Source: Xanthomonas massiliensis (GTDB taxonomy: Bacteria > Pseudomonadota > Gammaproteobacteria > Xanthomonadales > Xanthomonadaceae). From it: a stretch of 64,000 nt of DNA. Position 1 is the stretch's first letter. The number at the start of each line of letters is the position of its first letter. The DNA is taken from NCBI RefSeq assembly GCF_900018785.1, contig NZ_FCOY01000006.1, forward strand, positions 1,054,001 to 1,118,000, in the 5' to 3' direction. The notes beneath the pieces are model-generated. The model did no database searches. It saw only the letters and a program-made list of their open reading frames with translations, and was not told the DNA's origin. Below are positions 46,551 through 57,272 of the stretch, piece after piece. The position numbers and the translations under genes are program-made.

Positions 46551-46970
46551 ATGGAACGCCAAGAACCCAAGTTCGGCAAAAGCCCGGACATGAGCGGGAT
46601 CGAGTTCAGAAACGGCACCTGCCGCGGTGCGCAGTACCAAGCCAGTAGCACCAATGACGGGCTGGTCTGGAAGGTAGCGATCGGCGTCTTCATTGGCATG
46701 TCGCTATGCCTGTTGGCCACCTGCACCCTCCTCGGAATCGGCGCATCGGCCGTGGCCGAAGAGCAGGAAAAAGCCCAGCGCACCGCCGTCGAAAAGTTCA
46801 TCAAAGACGCAAATGACCCTGATCCATTCGGTTGGCAAAAGCGAGCGGAGCAGCAGAGCCGAGAGGAAATAAGGGCGAAGGCACTCAAGCCCGGCCAGCG
46901 ATGCATCCAGGGCCAGCGGTTCCAGCGTGTCGAGAACGGTTGGGTGCAACTCCCCCGCGAACCCTGCTGA
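46551..46970 (+). CDS. Hypothetical single-pass membrane protein (139 aa)
   Basis: The ATG at 46551 is preceded by AGGGGGAG, a strong ribosome site. A hydrophobic helix (VWKVAIGVFIGMSLCLLATC, extending to LLGIG) follows about 45 soluble residues. The C-terminal part is charged and ends with CIQGQRFQRVENGWVQLPRE. I do not recognise a family. The codon use is less biased than in core genes, so it may be accessory DNA linked to the prophage neighbourhood. Confidence 0.6.
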   Translation: MERQEPKFGKSPDMSGIEFRNGTCRGAQYQASSTNDGLVWKVAIGVFIGMSLCLLATCTLLGIGASAVAEEQEKAQRTAVEKFIKDANDPDPFGWQKRAEQQSREEIRAKALKPGQRCIQGQRFQRVENGWVQLPREPC

Positions 46971-47179
46971 ACCAGGGCTTCAACCGCTTACGCGAAAGGA
47001 TCTCGTGGACAACCAGGACCTGGACAGACCGGCCCGCTCGGCGGCGATCCTCGTAGAACGCCGCTTTGCCGGGTAGCGACGGGCAGGTTCAGCGACGAGG
47101 CACCAAAGCGCCTACGCGGGACTCCTTCGCCTCGTCCCTTTCCCGAAGTCCATGGGACGACTCGGACCCACGCTCACGG

Positions 47180-47584
47180 CTAACGGCACGCCGCGGCCAC
47201 CCGGTCGTCCCAGCGCCGGGTCAGGGCGAACGTGCGCTTCATGCCCGCAGCCTCGAATGCGGCGGTCCTGGCCAGCTTTTCCCGTTCGCATGGCGAGACC
47301 ACGGATGCCGATTTGCGGGTCGACACTCTGGACCGGGCCTGGCGCTGCGATGACGGGCGATTGCGTTGCCACAGCTGCTCGTCGATCTGCCGCAGGCTTT
47401 GCTGCACGGCCGGATCCACAGGGTCCGGCGTCGCATCCCACGCGCGGAGGATCTTTCCGGAACACGGCTCGGATTGATAGACCGGCCCTGCGCCCTGTGC
47501 GACCTGTGCGCACTTGTAGACCTGCTGCGACCAGGCCGGCATCGAGGCCAGCATCGCCGCGGCCACACACCATCGCACGTCCAT
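47180..47584 (-). CDS. DUF4124-type secreted protein
   Basis: The ATG at 47584 is preceded by GGAGGTGGCG. The 134-residue product has a signal peptide (CVAAAMLASMPAWSQ) and then VYKCAQVAQGAGPVYQSEPC, the DUF4124 signature (Y-K-C near the start, Y-Q-x-x-P-C later). A Gln/Arg-rich region follows with a further Cys (VSPCEREKLARTAAFEAAG). These are small periplasmic proteins of unknown function common in Xanthomonadaceae. It is divergent from the acylase gene. Confidence 0.75.
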   Translation of the reverse strand: MDVRWCVAAAMLASMPAWSQQVYKCAQVAQGAGPVYQSEPCSGKILRAWDATPDPVDPAVQQSLRQIDEQLWQRNRPSSQRQARSRVSTRKSASVVSPCEREKLARTAAFEAAGMKRTFALTRRWDDRVAAACR

Positions 47585-47750
47585 CGCCACCTCCTGTCCT
47601 GCGTGCACGATAGTGGTGGTGCCTGCCCAGTGGGCAGCTGCATCCGGCTGCACGGCGTGTCGGTTTTCTCCCCGGCGTACCTCCTGACGGACCGGGCCCG
47701 GAGCGGCGCTAGAATCGGCCGATCCCCCTCCCCTCGGAACCGCCACGACC

Positions 47751-49979
47751 ATGCCGAACGCTTCCGCATCCCGGGCGCGCCGCCCTCGCCTGCTGGCCGC
47801 CGTCGCGCTGCTTCTTCTTTCGGTGGGCCATGCGGCGTACGCGAAGACGACCGGCGCGTCCGTCGATGCCGCATGGCAGGCCCAGGCGCGGCGGGTGACC
47901 ATCACCCGCGACGAGTGGGGCATCGCGCACGTGCACGGCAAGAGCGATGCCGACGCGGTGTTCGGCATGGTCTACGCGCAGGCCGAGGACGACTTCAACC
48001 GCGTCGAGACCAACTACATCACCAACCTCGGGCGCCTGGCCGAGGTCGAGGGCGAAAAGGCGATCTGGCAGGACCTGCGCCAGCGCCTGTACTTCGACGA
48101 GGCCTCGCTCAAGGCCGACTACGCCGCCAGCCCGGACTGGCTGAAGCAGCTGATGGATGCCTGGGCGGCCGGCCTGAACTATTTCCTGGCCACCCATCCG
48201 CAGGTGAAGCCGCGGCTGATCACCCGCTTCGAGCCGTGGATGACGATGTGCTTCACCGAAGGCAGCATCGGTGGCGACATCGAGTACATCCCGCTGACGC
48301 AGCTGCAGGCCTTCTACGAGAATCGCCCGATCGCGCTGGCCGCGCTCGAGCGCGATGCGTCGCTGCGCGAGCCGAGCGGCTCCAACGGCATCGCCATCGC
48401 ACCGCAGCTGACCCGCGACGGCCACGCATTGCTGCTGATCAACCCGCACACCAGCTTCTTCTTCCGCTCCGAGCTGCAGATGCAAAGCGACGAGGGACTG
48501 GATGCCTACGGCGCGGTGACCTGGGGCCAGTTCTTCGTCTACCAGGGGTTCAACCGCCGCGCCGGCTGGATGCATACCACCAGCGGAGTCGATCGCGTCG
48601 ACGAGTTCGCCGAGACCATCGTGCGCGGCAAGGACGGCACCCTCGCCTACCGCTACGGCGACGAGTTGCGGCCGGTGCGGGTGCGCCAGGTCACCCTCGC
48701 CTACCGGCAGCCCGACGGCAGCATGGGCCGGCGCAGCTTCGACACCTATGCCACCCATCACGGCCCCATCATCCGCGCGCAGGACGATGGCCGCTGGATC
48801 GCCTTCGCGATGATGGACCGGCCGGTGCAGGCCCTGCAGCAGTCGTTCCTGCGCACCAAGGCCACCGATTTCGCCGGCTTCCTCGACGTGGCCCGGCTGC
48901 AGGCCAACTCGTCCAACGATACGATCTATGCCGATGCCGACGGCACCATCGCCTACCTGCATCCGCAGTTCGTGCCGGTGCGCAACCCGAAGCTCGATTA
49001 TCGCCGGCCGGTGGACGGCAGCGATCCGGCCGCGGACTGGCACGGGATCCACACGCTGGACCAGCTGCCGCAGGCGATCGCCCCGGCCAGCGGCTGGGTG
49101 TTCAACACCAACAACTGGCCGTGGACCGCGGCCGGCGCGGACAGCCCGCGCCGCGAGGATTTCCCGCCGTACATGGACCAGGCCGGCGAGAACCCGCGCG
49201 GCCCGCACGCCGTCCGGCTGTTGCAGGGCCACCGCGATTTCACCCTGCCCGGGTTGATGGCCGCCGCCTACGACAGCTGGCAGCCCGCCTTCGCCGACAT
49301 GGTGCCGGCCCTGCTCGCCGACTACGAAGCCCTGCCCGCCACCGACGTACGCCGCGCGCGGCTGGCCGCACCGGTGGCGTTGCTGCGTGGCTGGGACTAC
49401 CGCTGGGGCCTGGACTCCACGGCGATGACCCTGGCGCAGTTCTGGGGCGATGCGTTGTGGCCGCAGATCGCCGCGGCCGCCCAGGCGGCGGACGTGCCGG
49501 TGTGGCGCTACGCCGCCGGAACGGCCACCTCGCAGCAACGGCTCGATGCCCTGCAGGCCGCCGTGGACAAGCTGCAGCAGGAATTCGGCAGCTGGCAGGT
49601 GGCGTGGGCGCAGGTCAACCGCTACCAGCGCAACGACGGTGCCATCGTGCAGACGTTCGACGATGCCAGGCCGAGCCTGCCGGTACCGTTCTCCTCGGCC
49701 AAATGGGGATCGTTGGCCTCGTTCGGCGCGCGTGCCTACCCCGGTACCCGGCGCCTGTACGGCACCTCGGGCAACAGCTTCGTGGCGGTCGTGGAATTCG
49801 GGCCGCAGGGACCAGTGGCCCGCGCGGTCAGCACCGGCGGCGAAAGCGGCGATCCGTCCTCGCCCCATTTCGCCGACCAGGCGCAGCGCTATGCGGACGG
49901 CGACCTGCGCCCGGTGCACTTCACCGCCGAGGACGTGGCCGCGCATGCCCGGCGTACCTACCGGCCGGGCGAGTCCTGA
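47751..49979 (+). CDS. Penicillin acylase-family N-terminal nucleophile amidase
   Basis: The 742-residue precursor has a signal peptide (LLAAVALLLLSVGHAAYA). The alpha part contains RDEWGIAHVHGKSDADAVFG, and the self-cleavage/catalytic serine lies in EPSGSNGIAIAP, the usual G/S-N-x junction of the Ntn-hydrolase family. The beta part includes LINPHTSFFFRSELQ and the oxyanion Asn region FNTNNWPW. Such enzymes cleave amides of acyl side chains, including acyl-homoserine lactones or aculeacin. It should act in the periplasm. The substrate cannot be told from sequence. Confidence 0.9.
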   Translation: MPNASASRARRPRLLAAVALLLLSVGHAAYAKTTGASVDAAWQAQARRVTITRDEWGIAHVHGKSDADAVFGMVYAQAEDDFNRVETNYITNLGRLAEVEGEKAIWQDLRQRLYFDEASLKADYAASPDWLKQLMDAWAAGLNYFLATHPQVKPRLITRFEPWMTMCFTEGSIGGDIEYIPLTQLQAFYENRPIALAALERDASLREPSGSNGIAIAPQLTRDGHALLLINPHTSFFFRSELQMQSDEGLDAYGAVTWGQFFVYQGFNRRAGWMHTTSGVDRVDEFAETIVRGKDGTLAYRYGDELRPVRVRQVTLAYRQPDGSMGRRSFDTYATHHGPIIRAQDDGRWIAFAMMDRPVQALQQSFLRTKATDFAGFLDVARLQANSSNDTIYADADGTIAYLHPQFVPVRNPKLDYRRPVDGSDPAADWHGIHTLDQLPQAIAPASGWVFNTNNWPWTAAGADSPRREDFPPYMDQAGENPRGPHAVRLLQGHRDFTLPGLMAAAYDSWQPAFADMVPALLADYEALPATDVRRARLAAPVALLRGWDYRWGLDSTAMTLAQFWGDALWPQIAAAAQAADVPVWRYAAGTATSQQRLDALQAAVDKLQQEFGSWQVAWAQVNRYQRNDGAIVQTFDDARPSLPVPFSSAKWGSLASFGARAYPGTRRLYGTSGNSFVAVVEFGPQGPVARAVSTGGESGDPSSPHFADQAQRYADGDLRPVHFTAEDVAAHARRTYRPGES

Positions 49980-50018
49980 CCGGCGCGTGCGCCTTGCCTC
50001 CGGCGGCGGGCCGCTGTC

Positions 50019-50939
50019 TCAGGGATGGGCCAGGGCGTAGTCCAGGGCGGCGCATACCGCCGCCACCTGCGCCTGGTTGCACTGTGCCGGGCTCGCGCGC
50101 GGGCTGTCCGGATATACCTCGGTCGTGGTGGTGTAGCGCGCGCCGCTGATGCCGGCACACAGGCCGAGCTCGCGCAGCGCATAGCGGATTACCCCCGGCG
50201 CCGCCACGGGCGAGCCGATGATCTCCCCGCGCGCATCGGCCGGTGCGATGTGCGTGACCCGGGCGACGGCTTCGATCACCGCGTCCTGGAACGCCGGCTG
50301 CGGGTTGTCGGCGTCGTCGACCAGGTAGAAGCCATCGGGGATTTCGCCGGGCACGAACGCCTTGCCGTCGCGCGCCGCCAGGGCCGGCCGGAACTCGCTC
50401 TCGTCGGTATCGGTGGTCTCGTGCAGGTCGATGTGCATCAGCACGCGTCCGCGCAGCGGCGCGACCAGGGCCATCAGCGCCGCCGACTCTTGCGCGGGAC
50501 TGTCCGGGTAGAAGGAGCGGTTCGGGTCGATCGCGTCCGGATTCCAGCGATCGAAGCGCTCGTAGCCCCACGGGCTCACGCACGGCACCACCAGCAAGTC
50601 GACCCTGCCGGCGTAGGCGCCGGCCCGCTCGCGCAGGAACTGCAGCGCACCGTGCACGCCGCTGGTCTCGTAGCCGTGCACGCCGCCGGTGACCAGGGCC
50701 AGCGGCCGGTCGGCACGCCAGTCGCGGCTGCGCACGGCCAGCAGCGGATACGTGTCCGGAGCGTAGTCCAGCGCGCCGTACTGGACGACGTCGAAGTCCC
50801 CGCGCAGGGCATCGATCGCCTTCACCACGTCCTCGGCATGGCTGCGCTGGCGCCGCTGGCGCGCGCGCCACTGCGCCCGTTCCTCCGCCCCCCAGCGCTG
50901 GCCGGGCGTACCGATGGGATAGAAGGGCTGCTGGTGCAT
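50019..50939 (-). CDS. M14-family metallocarboxypeptidase
   Basis: From the ATG at 50939 the protein has 306 residues. Zinc ligands are in VTGGVHGYETSGVHG (HxxE) and HIDLHETTDTDES, and a catalytic Glu may be in TTTTEVYPDSP near the C-terminus. This resembles the M14 subgroup of murein tripeptide- or succinylglutamate-type carboxypeptidases. No signal peptide is seen, so a cytoplasmic role is likely. It is convergent with the acylase gene. Confidence 0.82.
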   Translation of the reverse strand: MHQQPFYPIGTPGQRWGAEERAQWRARQRRQRSHAEDVVKAIDALRGDFDVVQYGALDYAPDTYPLLAVRSRDWRADRPLALVTGGVHGYETSGVHGALQFLRERAGAYAGRVDLLVVPCVSPWGYERFDRWNPDAIDPNRSFYPDSPAQESAALMALVAPLRGRVLMHIDLHETTDTDESEFRPALAARDGKAFVPGEIPDGFYLVDDADNPQPAFQDAVIEAVARVTHIAPADARGEIIGSPVAAPGVIRYALRELGLCAGISGARYTTTTEVYPDSPRASPAQCNQAQVAAVCAALDYALAHP

Positions 50940-51194
50940 GGAAATGTTCCGTCTCGATGCGGCATTCGAAGCGGAAATTCTACGCCGGGTCCGGCATGCG
51001 GCCGGCATCGCAGCGCGATTGCGGCGGCCTGCCAAGAGCGAAGCTCGGGTGTTGATGATGAAGCGACGCGCCCGCCGGGGGCGCGTCCCTTTCGCCGATG
51101 GCGTGACCGCGCCGATCTTGCGCCCATCTTGCGCTCGAGTCCCATGCCGCCACGGGACACTTCCGACGAACTCTGCGCGACGATCATTGGGGTT

Positions 51195-51284
51195 TGGCGG
51201 AGAGAGTGGGATTCGAACCCACGGAAGGTTTGACCCTTCGCCGGTTTTCAAGACCGGTGCCTTAAACCGCTCGGCCATCTCTCC
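51195..51284 (-). tRNA. tRNA-Ser(TGA)
   Basis: Acceptor GGAGAGA/TCTCTCC, a long variable arm, anticodon TGA in the loop CTTGAAA, T-arm GGGTTCGAATCCC and encoded CCA. It reads UCN codons. The 50940-51194 stretch upstream of its 3' end holds no gene that I can support. Confidence 0.97.
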
Positions 51285-51343
51285 GTTGCGGGCGCCTGGC
51301 GGCGTCGGCGGCGGCCGCATTGTCGCATGCGGCGACGGGCAAA

Positions 51344-52336
51344 TCAGCCCGCGTCCACGGTGAGCGCGCTGGTGCGGGTGGCCTTGATGCGTTCGCGGGC
51401 GCGCTGGCAGCCGCCGTCGCATTCCAGCCGCGAGGCGCGCAGTTCCTCGGGCAGGTGCTCGGCCAGGTAGTCGATGAATACCCGCACCGCCGGCAGCAGG
51501 CCGCGGCGCGAGGCGAACACGGCGTGGCAGATGCCCTGCGGCAGCGACCATTCCGGCAGCACCACTTCCAGCTCGCCGTTGCGCACCGCGTCGGCGCAGA
51601 TGGTCTCCGGCAGCATGGTGATCCCGAAGCCCTCGCGCGCCATCGACTGCAGCAGCGGGAAATCGAAGCCGGCGATGCGCGGCTGCAGGTCCACCCGCCG
51701 CACCTCGCCCTCGGGGCCGTGCAGCTCCCAGCGCTGGCGCGCCTCGTCCTCGCTGCTGCTGAGGGTGACGTGCGCGGCCAGGTCGTCCGGGTCGCGCGGC
51801 CGCCCTGCCCGGTCCAGGTATTTCGGGCTGGCCACCAGCAGTTCCTGCACCTGGCCGAAGCTGCGCATCACCAGGCTGCCGTCGTCGTCCAGGCGCGAGC
51901 GCACGCGCAGGGCGACGTCGAAGCCCTCGTTGATCAGGTCCACGCGCCGGTTGCTGATGTGCAGCTGCAGGCGCACCAGCGGGTAGGCGTCCATGAAGCC
52001 GGGCAGCAGCTTGGGCATCTGCATCTGGGCCAGCGAGACCGGCACGCTCACCCGTACCACGCCGCGCGGTTCGGCGCTGAGGCGATCGACCACCTCGCGT
52101 GCCGCCTGGGCCTCGGCGAGCATGCTCTGCGCGTGGCGGTACACGCTCATGCCCACGTCGGTGACCGCGAAGCGCCGCGTGGAGCGCTGCAGCAGGCGCA
52201 CGCCCAGGTCGGTCTCGAGCTGGCTGATGCGCCGGCTCAGGCGCGACTTGGGAATGCCCAGCGCCCGCTCGGCGGCCGCGAAACCGCCATGGTCCACGAC
52301 CATGGCGAAATAGTAGAGATCGTTGAGATCCTGCAC
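51344..52336 (-). CDS. LysR-family transcriptional regulator
   Basis: The 330-residue protein starts (GTG) QDLNDLYYFAMVVDHGGFAA with the LysR winged HTH (RALGIPKSRLSRRISQLETD, LGVRLLQRSTRRFAVTDVG). A periplasmic-binding-like effector domain follows. The long C-terminal tail is Cys/Arg-containing. Its target is unknown; no divergent partner gene is present, since a tRNA and serS flank it. Confidence 0.9.
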   Translation of the reverse strand: MQDLNDLYYFAMVVDHGGFAAAERALGIPKSRLSRRISQLETDLGVRLLQRSTRRFAVTDVGMSVYRHAQSMLAEAQAAREVVDRLSAEPRGVVRVSVPVSLAQMQMPKLLPGFMDAYPLVRLQLHISNRRVDLINEGFDVALRVRSRLDDDGSLVMRSFGQVQELLVASPKYLDRAGRPRDPDDLAAHVTLSSSEDEARQRWELHGPEGEVRRVDLQPRIAGFDFPLLQSMAREGFGITMLPETICADAVRNGELEVVLPEWSLPQGICHAVFASRRGLLPAVRVFIDYLAEHLPEELRASRLECDGGCQRARERIKATRTSALTVDAG

Positions 52337-52422
52337 GTGGTTGCTTCAGCCGTGGAACGAATGCCGCGATTCAAGCACGGTCGTCCCACGGCCGCAACGC
52401 CCACGGCCGATCCCGGCGCGCC

Positions 52423-53736
<1,314 letters not shown>

Positions 53737-53803
53737 TTATCGCCTGTTATGCGCTCCCCTGCCGCGCATCGCCGCGGCGCTGTGCCAGAATCGGCCGGTC
53801 TCC

Positions 53804-54496
53804 ATGGATGCCGCCATGCCCGATTCGCGCTCCAGTTCCGATTTCGTGTTCCGCCTGCCGCGCAGTGCCCTGAAGATCGCCGGCATCGCCTTCTGCGCCG
53901 GCATCGTCCTGTTCTGCCTGGTCTGGCTGACCGGCCGCCGCGAGGACTTCTACCGCCCGCAGGCCGAGGACAAGACCGAGGCGGCCAGCGACGATGCGCC
54001 GCTGCCCGCGCCGCTGGCGGCAGGCGACGGCGCCAGCGACATGCCCGCCGCGCGCGGCGATGGCGGCGGCGACCAGGCGCAAGCCACGCCGGAGCAGGCC
54101 GATGCCGCGGCTCCCGCCGACGCACCCGTGGCCGCCGCCCCGGCGCAGGCCGAACCGGTGCCGCCGTCCGCGACGCCCCCTGCCCCGCCCGTGGCGGCAC
54201 CGCAGGCCGGCGAGCTGGCACCCGGCGGCCAGCCGGTGCCGCTGCCCGACCAGCCGGCCCCGCAGTACCCGCCCGAGGCGCTGCGCCGCGGCGACCAGGG
54301 CACGGTCGTGGTGCGCGTGGACGTGGACGCCACCGGCGTGCCCTCGGGCGTGAGCGTGCTCCAGCACAGCGGCTCGCGCGAGCTCGACCAGGCGGCGATG
54401 GACGCGGTGCGGCGCTGGCACTTCCGGCCGGCGCAACGCGATGGCCAGGCCATCGTCGGCACCGTGGACGTGCCCTTCGACTTCAAGACGCGCTAG
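53804..54496 (+). CDS. TonB-family energy transducer
   Basis: From the ATG at 53804 the protein has 230 residues: a short cytoplasmic start, a membrane helix (LKIAGIAFCAGIVLFCLVWL), a long Ala/Pro-rich periplasmic spacer and a C-terminal TonB domain (PQYPPEALRRGDQGTVVVRV; LDQAAMDAVRRWHFRPAQRD). Such proteins transmit proton-motive energy to outer-membrane receptors. No exbBD genes adjoin, so it may be one of several TonB paralogs common in this family. Confidence 0.88.
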   Translation: MDAAMPDSRSSSDFVFRLPRSALKIAGIAFCAGIVLFCLVWLTGRREDFYRPQAEDKTEAASDDAPLPAPLAAGDGASDMPAARGDGGGDQAQATPEQADAAAPADAPVAAAPAQAEPVPPSATPPAPPVAAPQAGELAPGGQPVPLPDQPAPQYPPEALRRGDQGTVVVRVDVDATGVPSGVSVLQHSGSRELDQAAMDAVRRWHFRPAQRDGQAIVGTVDVPFDFKTR

Positions 54497-54661
54497 ATCC
54501 AGGACCGGCCGGCGCAGCGGCACTCGCCGCGGCCGCCGCTCATGTCGCCGGCCGCGCCGGTCTCCGGCGCCGCACGGGCGGCCAGGCGGGCCGGTCGAAC
54601 GCCCGGCCAACCTGCTCCGGATTCGTGCGCAGGGAGCGCGCCCGGCCGCTGCCCGCCGGAC

Positions 54662-55981
54662 TCAGCCGCGGTGCGCCTGCAGCCCGAAGCCGGCGCCGCG
54701 CGCCAGGCCGTCGAAATCCGGGAACGAGGTGGCGACGTTGGCCACGTCGTCGATGCGCACCTGCCCGCCGGAAAGCTGGCCGGCCACGGCGAAGGCCATG
54801 GCGATGCGGTGGTCGCCATGGCTGTCGATGGTGCCGCTGCCGATCGGGCCGCCGTGGATCGTCGCGCCGTCCGGGGCTTCGTCCACGCACACGCCCAGGG
54901 TACGCAGCCCGGCGGACATGGCCGCCAGGCGGTCGGACTCCTTGACCCGCAACTCGGCCGCGCCGCGGACCACGGTCTCGCCCTCGGCCGCGGCGGCGGC
55001 CACGAACAGCGCCGGGAACTCGTCGATCATGTCCGGTACCAGCGCCTCGGGGATATGCGCCCCGCGCAGCCGCGCATGGCGCACGATCAGGTCGGCCACC
55101 GGCTCGCCGCCGTGCTCGCCGTGGTTGCACTCGCTGATGTCCGCGCCCATCAACCGCAGCGCGGCCAGCAGGCCGGTGCGGCGCGGGTTCAGGCCGATCT
55201 GGCGCAGCACCAGTTCCGAGCCGGGCACGATGCAGGCGGCCACGAGCATGAACGCCGCCGAGGAAAAGTCCGCCGGCACCGCCACGTCGGTGGGCCGCAG
55301 GCGCTGGCCGCCGCGCAGGCGCGCATGGCCCGGGTAGAACTCCACGCCCACGCCGAAGGCGGAGAGCATGCGCTCGGTGTAGTCGCGGGTCGGGTGCGGC
55401 TCGTCCACCACGGTCTCGCCGTCGGCGTACAGGCCGGCCAGCAGCACCGCCGACTTGACCTGGGCGCTGGCCACCGGCGAGTCGTAGCGGATCCCGTGCA
55501 GCGCCTGGCCGCCGTGCACGTGCAGGGGCGGCGTCCCGCGTTCGGCGGTGTCGATGCGTGCACCCATCTGCGCCAGCGGCTCGGTCACGCGCTTCATCGG
55601 CCGGCGCGTGAGCGAGGCGTCGCCCACCAGCACGGTATCGAACGCCTGCCCGGCGAGGATGCCGGCCATCAGGCGCATGCCGGTGCCGGCATTGCCGCAG
55701 TCCAGGTCGCCGGCCGGGGCGCGCAGCCCGTCCACGCCCACGCCGTGGACGATGCGCTCGCCCGGCGCCGGGGCCTCGATGCGCACGCCCAGCTGCTGCA
55801 TGATCGCGGCGGTGGCGCGGGTATCCTCGCCCTCCAGGAAGCCGGTGATGTGCGAGGTGCCGTCGGCCAGCGCGGCGAACATCACCGCGCGGTGGGAAAC
55901 CGATTTGTCACCCGGAACCGTCAGGCTGCCCTGCAGGGCCGTGCCCCTGGCGGCGATCCAGTACTGCTGCGTGCTCGTCAT
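54662..55981 (-). CDS. aroA: 3-phosphoshikimate 1-carboxyvinyltransferase (EPSP synthase)
   Basis: The 439-residue enzyme has LTVPGDKSVSHRAVMFAALA, DCGNAGTGMRLMAGILAG and the C-terminal ELRVKESDRLAAMSAGLR and DHRIAMAFAVAG motifs. It joins PEP and shikimate-3-phosphate in the chorismate pathway. The NAGTGMR sequence is that of the second, Agrobacterium/Bacillus-like EPSPS group (GNAGTxxR is shared by both). It is third in the minus-strand row serC-pheA-aroA, 66 bases after pheA. Confidence 0.96.
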   Translation of the reverse strand: MTSTQQYWIAARGTALQGSLTVPGDKSVSHRAVMFAALADGTSHITGFLEGEDTRATAAIMQQLGVRIEAPAPGERIVHGVGVDGLRAPAGDLDCGNAGTGMRLMAGILAGQAFDTVLVGDASLTRRPMKRVTEPLAQMGARIDTAERGTPPLHVHGGQALHGIRYDSPVASAQVKSAVLLAGLYADGETVVDEPHPTRDYTERMLSAFGVGVEFYPGHARLRGGQRLRPTDVAVPADFSSAAFMLVAACIVPGSELVLRQIGLNPRRTGLLAALRLMGADISECNHGEHGGEPVADLIVRHARLRGAHIPEALVPDMIDEFPALFVAAAAAEGETVVRGAAELRVKESDRLAAMSAGLRTLGVCVDEAPDGATIHGGPIGSGTIDSHGDHRIAMAFAVAGQLSGGQVRIDDVANVATSFPDFDGLARGAGFGLQAHRG

Positions 55982-56047
55982 GGATGTTCTCGTGCGAAGC
56001 CCCGCCGCCGGCGGGACGTTGCGGTGGCACCGGTGCCCCGGCCGTCC

Positions 56048-57205
56048 TCAGGGAATGGCGACCGGGTAGGAACCGAGCACCTTGATCTGCGCCGAATGCG
56101 CCTCCAGCTCGGCCAGCGCCTGCTGCATGGCCTCGTCCTCGACGTGGCCGGACAGGTCGATGAAGAAGCCGTATTCCCAGCGCGCCTGGTGCGAGGGCCG
56201 CGACTCGATGCGGTTCATGCTGATGCCGTGGCGGGCGAACGGGCTGAGCACGTCGAACAGCGCGCCGGGCTTGTCGTGGATGAACACCAGGATCGAGGTG
56301 CGGTCGTGGCCGGAGGGCGGGAAGATCTTGCGGCCGATGACCAGGAAGCGCGTGGTGTTGTCGTCGTCGTCCTCGATCGACTTCATGATGACCTTCTTCA
56401 GGCCGTACACGTGCGCGGCGCTCTCGCCGCCGATGGCGGCCGCGTCGTCGGCGTTGCGCGCGCGGCGCGCGCCCTCGGCGTTGCTGGACACCGGCACCTT
56501 CTCCACCCGGGGCAGGTTGGCGCGCAGCCAGCCTGCGGTCTGGGCGAAGGACTGCGGGTGGGCGTAGATGCGCTCGATGTCCTCGATACGGCCGCTGCGC
56601 GAGAGCAGGTACTGGTGCACGCGCAGCTCGACTTCGCCGCAGATCTTCAGGTTGGAGGTCAGGAACATGTCCAGCGTGACCTGGATCGTGCCCTGCCCGG
56701 AGTTTTCCACGGGCACCACGCCGAAATCGGCGTTGCCCGCTTCCACCTCCTGGAACACTTCCTCGATGCTGCCCATCGGCAGGCCCACCGCCGAGCGCCC
56801 GAAGTGCTTGAGCACGGCCTGCTGGCTGAAGGTGCCCTCCGGGCCGAGGTAGCCGATCTTCAGCGGCTCCTGCTGGGCCAGGCAGGCGGACATGATCTCG
56901 CGGAACACGTGCACCAGCACTTCGTCGGACAGCGGGCCCTCGTTGCGGTCCACCACCATGCGCAGCACCTGCGCCTCGCGCTCGGGGCGGTAGTAGTCCA
57001 CCGCCGCGGCGAGCTTGCCCTTGGCCTTGCCGACCTGGCGCGCGAACCCGGCGCGCTCGGCGATCAGCGCCTGGATGGTGCGGTCGAGCTCGTCGATCTT
57101 GGCGCGCACGTCGGCCAGGACGGGAGCGGCGGACGCGGCCTTGGTCGCCGTGGCCGGAGCCTTCGGCCGGGCGGCGGATGCGGGTTTCTTGGGCGTGGCG
57201 GGCAT
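56048..57205 (-). CDS. pheA: Chorismate mutase/prephenate dehydratase (P-protein)
   Basis: The 385-residue bifunctional enzyme has an Ala/Lys/Pro-rich leader, an AroQ chorismate mutase domain (LADVRAKIDELDRTIQALIA through SDEVLVHVFREIMSACLAQQ), a prephenate dehydratase domain (IGYLGPEGTFSQQAVLKHFG; NSGQGTIQVTLDMF) and an ACT domain with ESRPSHQARWEYGFFID for phenylalanine feedback. It converts chorismate to phenylpyruvate. It is placed 67 bases after serC. Confidence 0.96.
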   Translation of the reverse strand: MPATPKKPASAARPKAPATATKAASAAPVLADVRAKIDELDRTIQALIAERAGFARQVGKAKGKLAAAVDYYRPEREAQVLRMVVDRNEGPLSDEVLVHVFREIMSACLAQQEPLKIGYLGPEGTFSQQAVLKHFGRSAVGLPMGSIEEVFQEVEAGNADFGVVPVENSGQGTIQVTLDMFLTSNLKICGEVELRVHQYLLSRSGRIEDIERIYAHPQSFAQTAGWLRANLPRVEKVPVSSNAEGARRARNADDAAAIGGESAAHVYGLKKVIMKSIEDDDDNTTRFLVIGRKIFPPSGHDRTSILVFIHDKPGALFDVLSPFARHGISMNRIESRPSHQARWEYGFFIDLSGHVEDEAMQQALAELEAHSAQIKVLGSYPVAIP

Positions 57206-57272
57206 GGAAATCCTGTCGGTGCGGTGCCGCCGCCCGGCGGGCGCGGCGATGGTTCGGGAAGGGCCGGGCGCC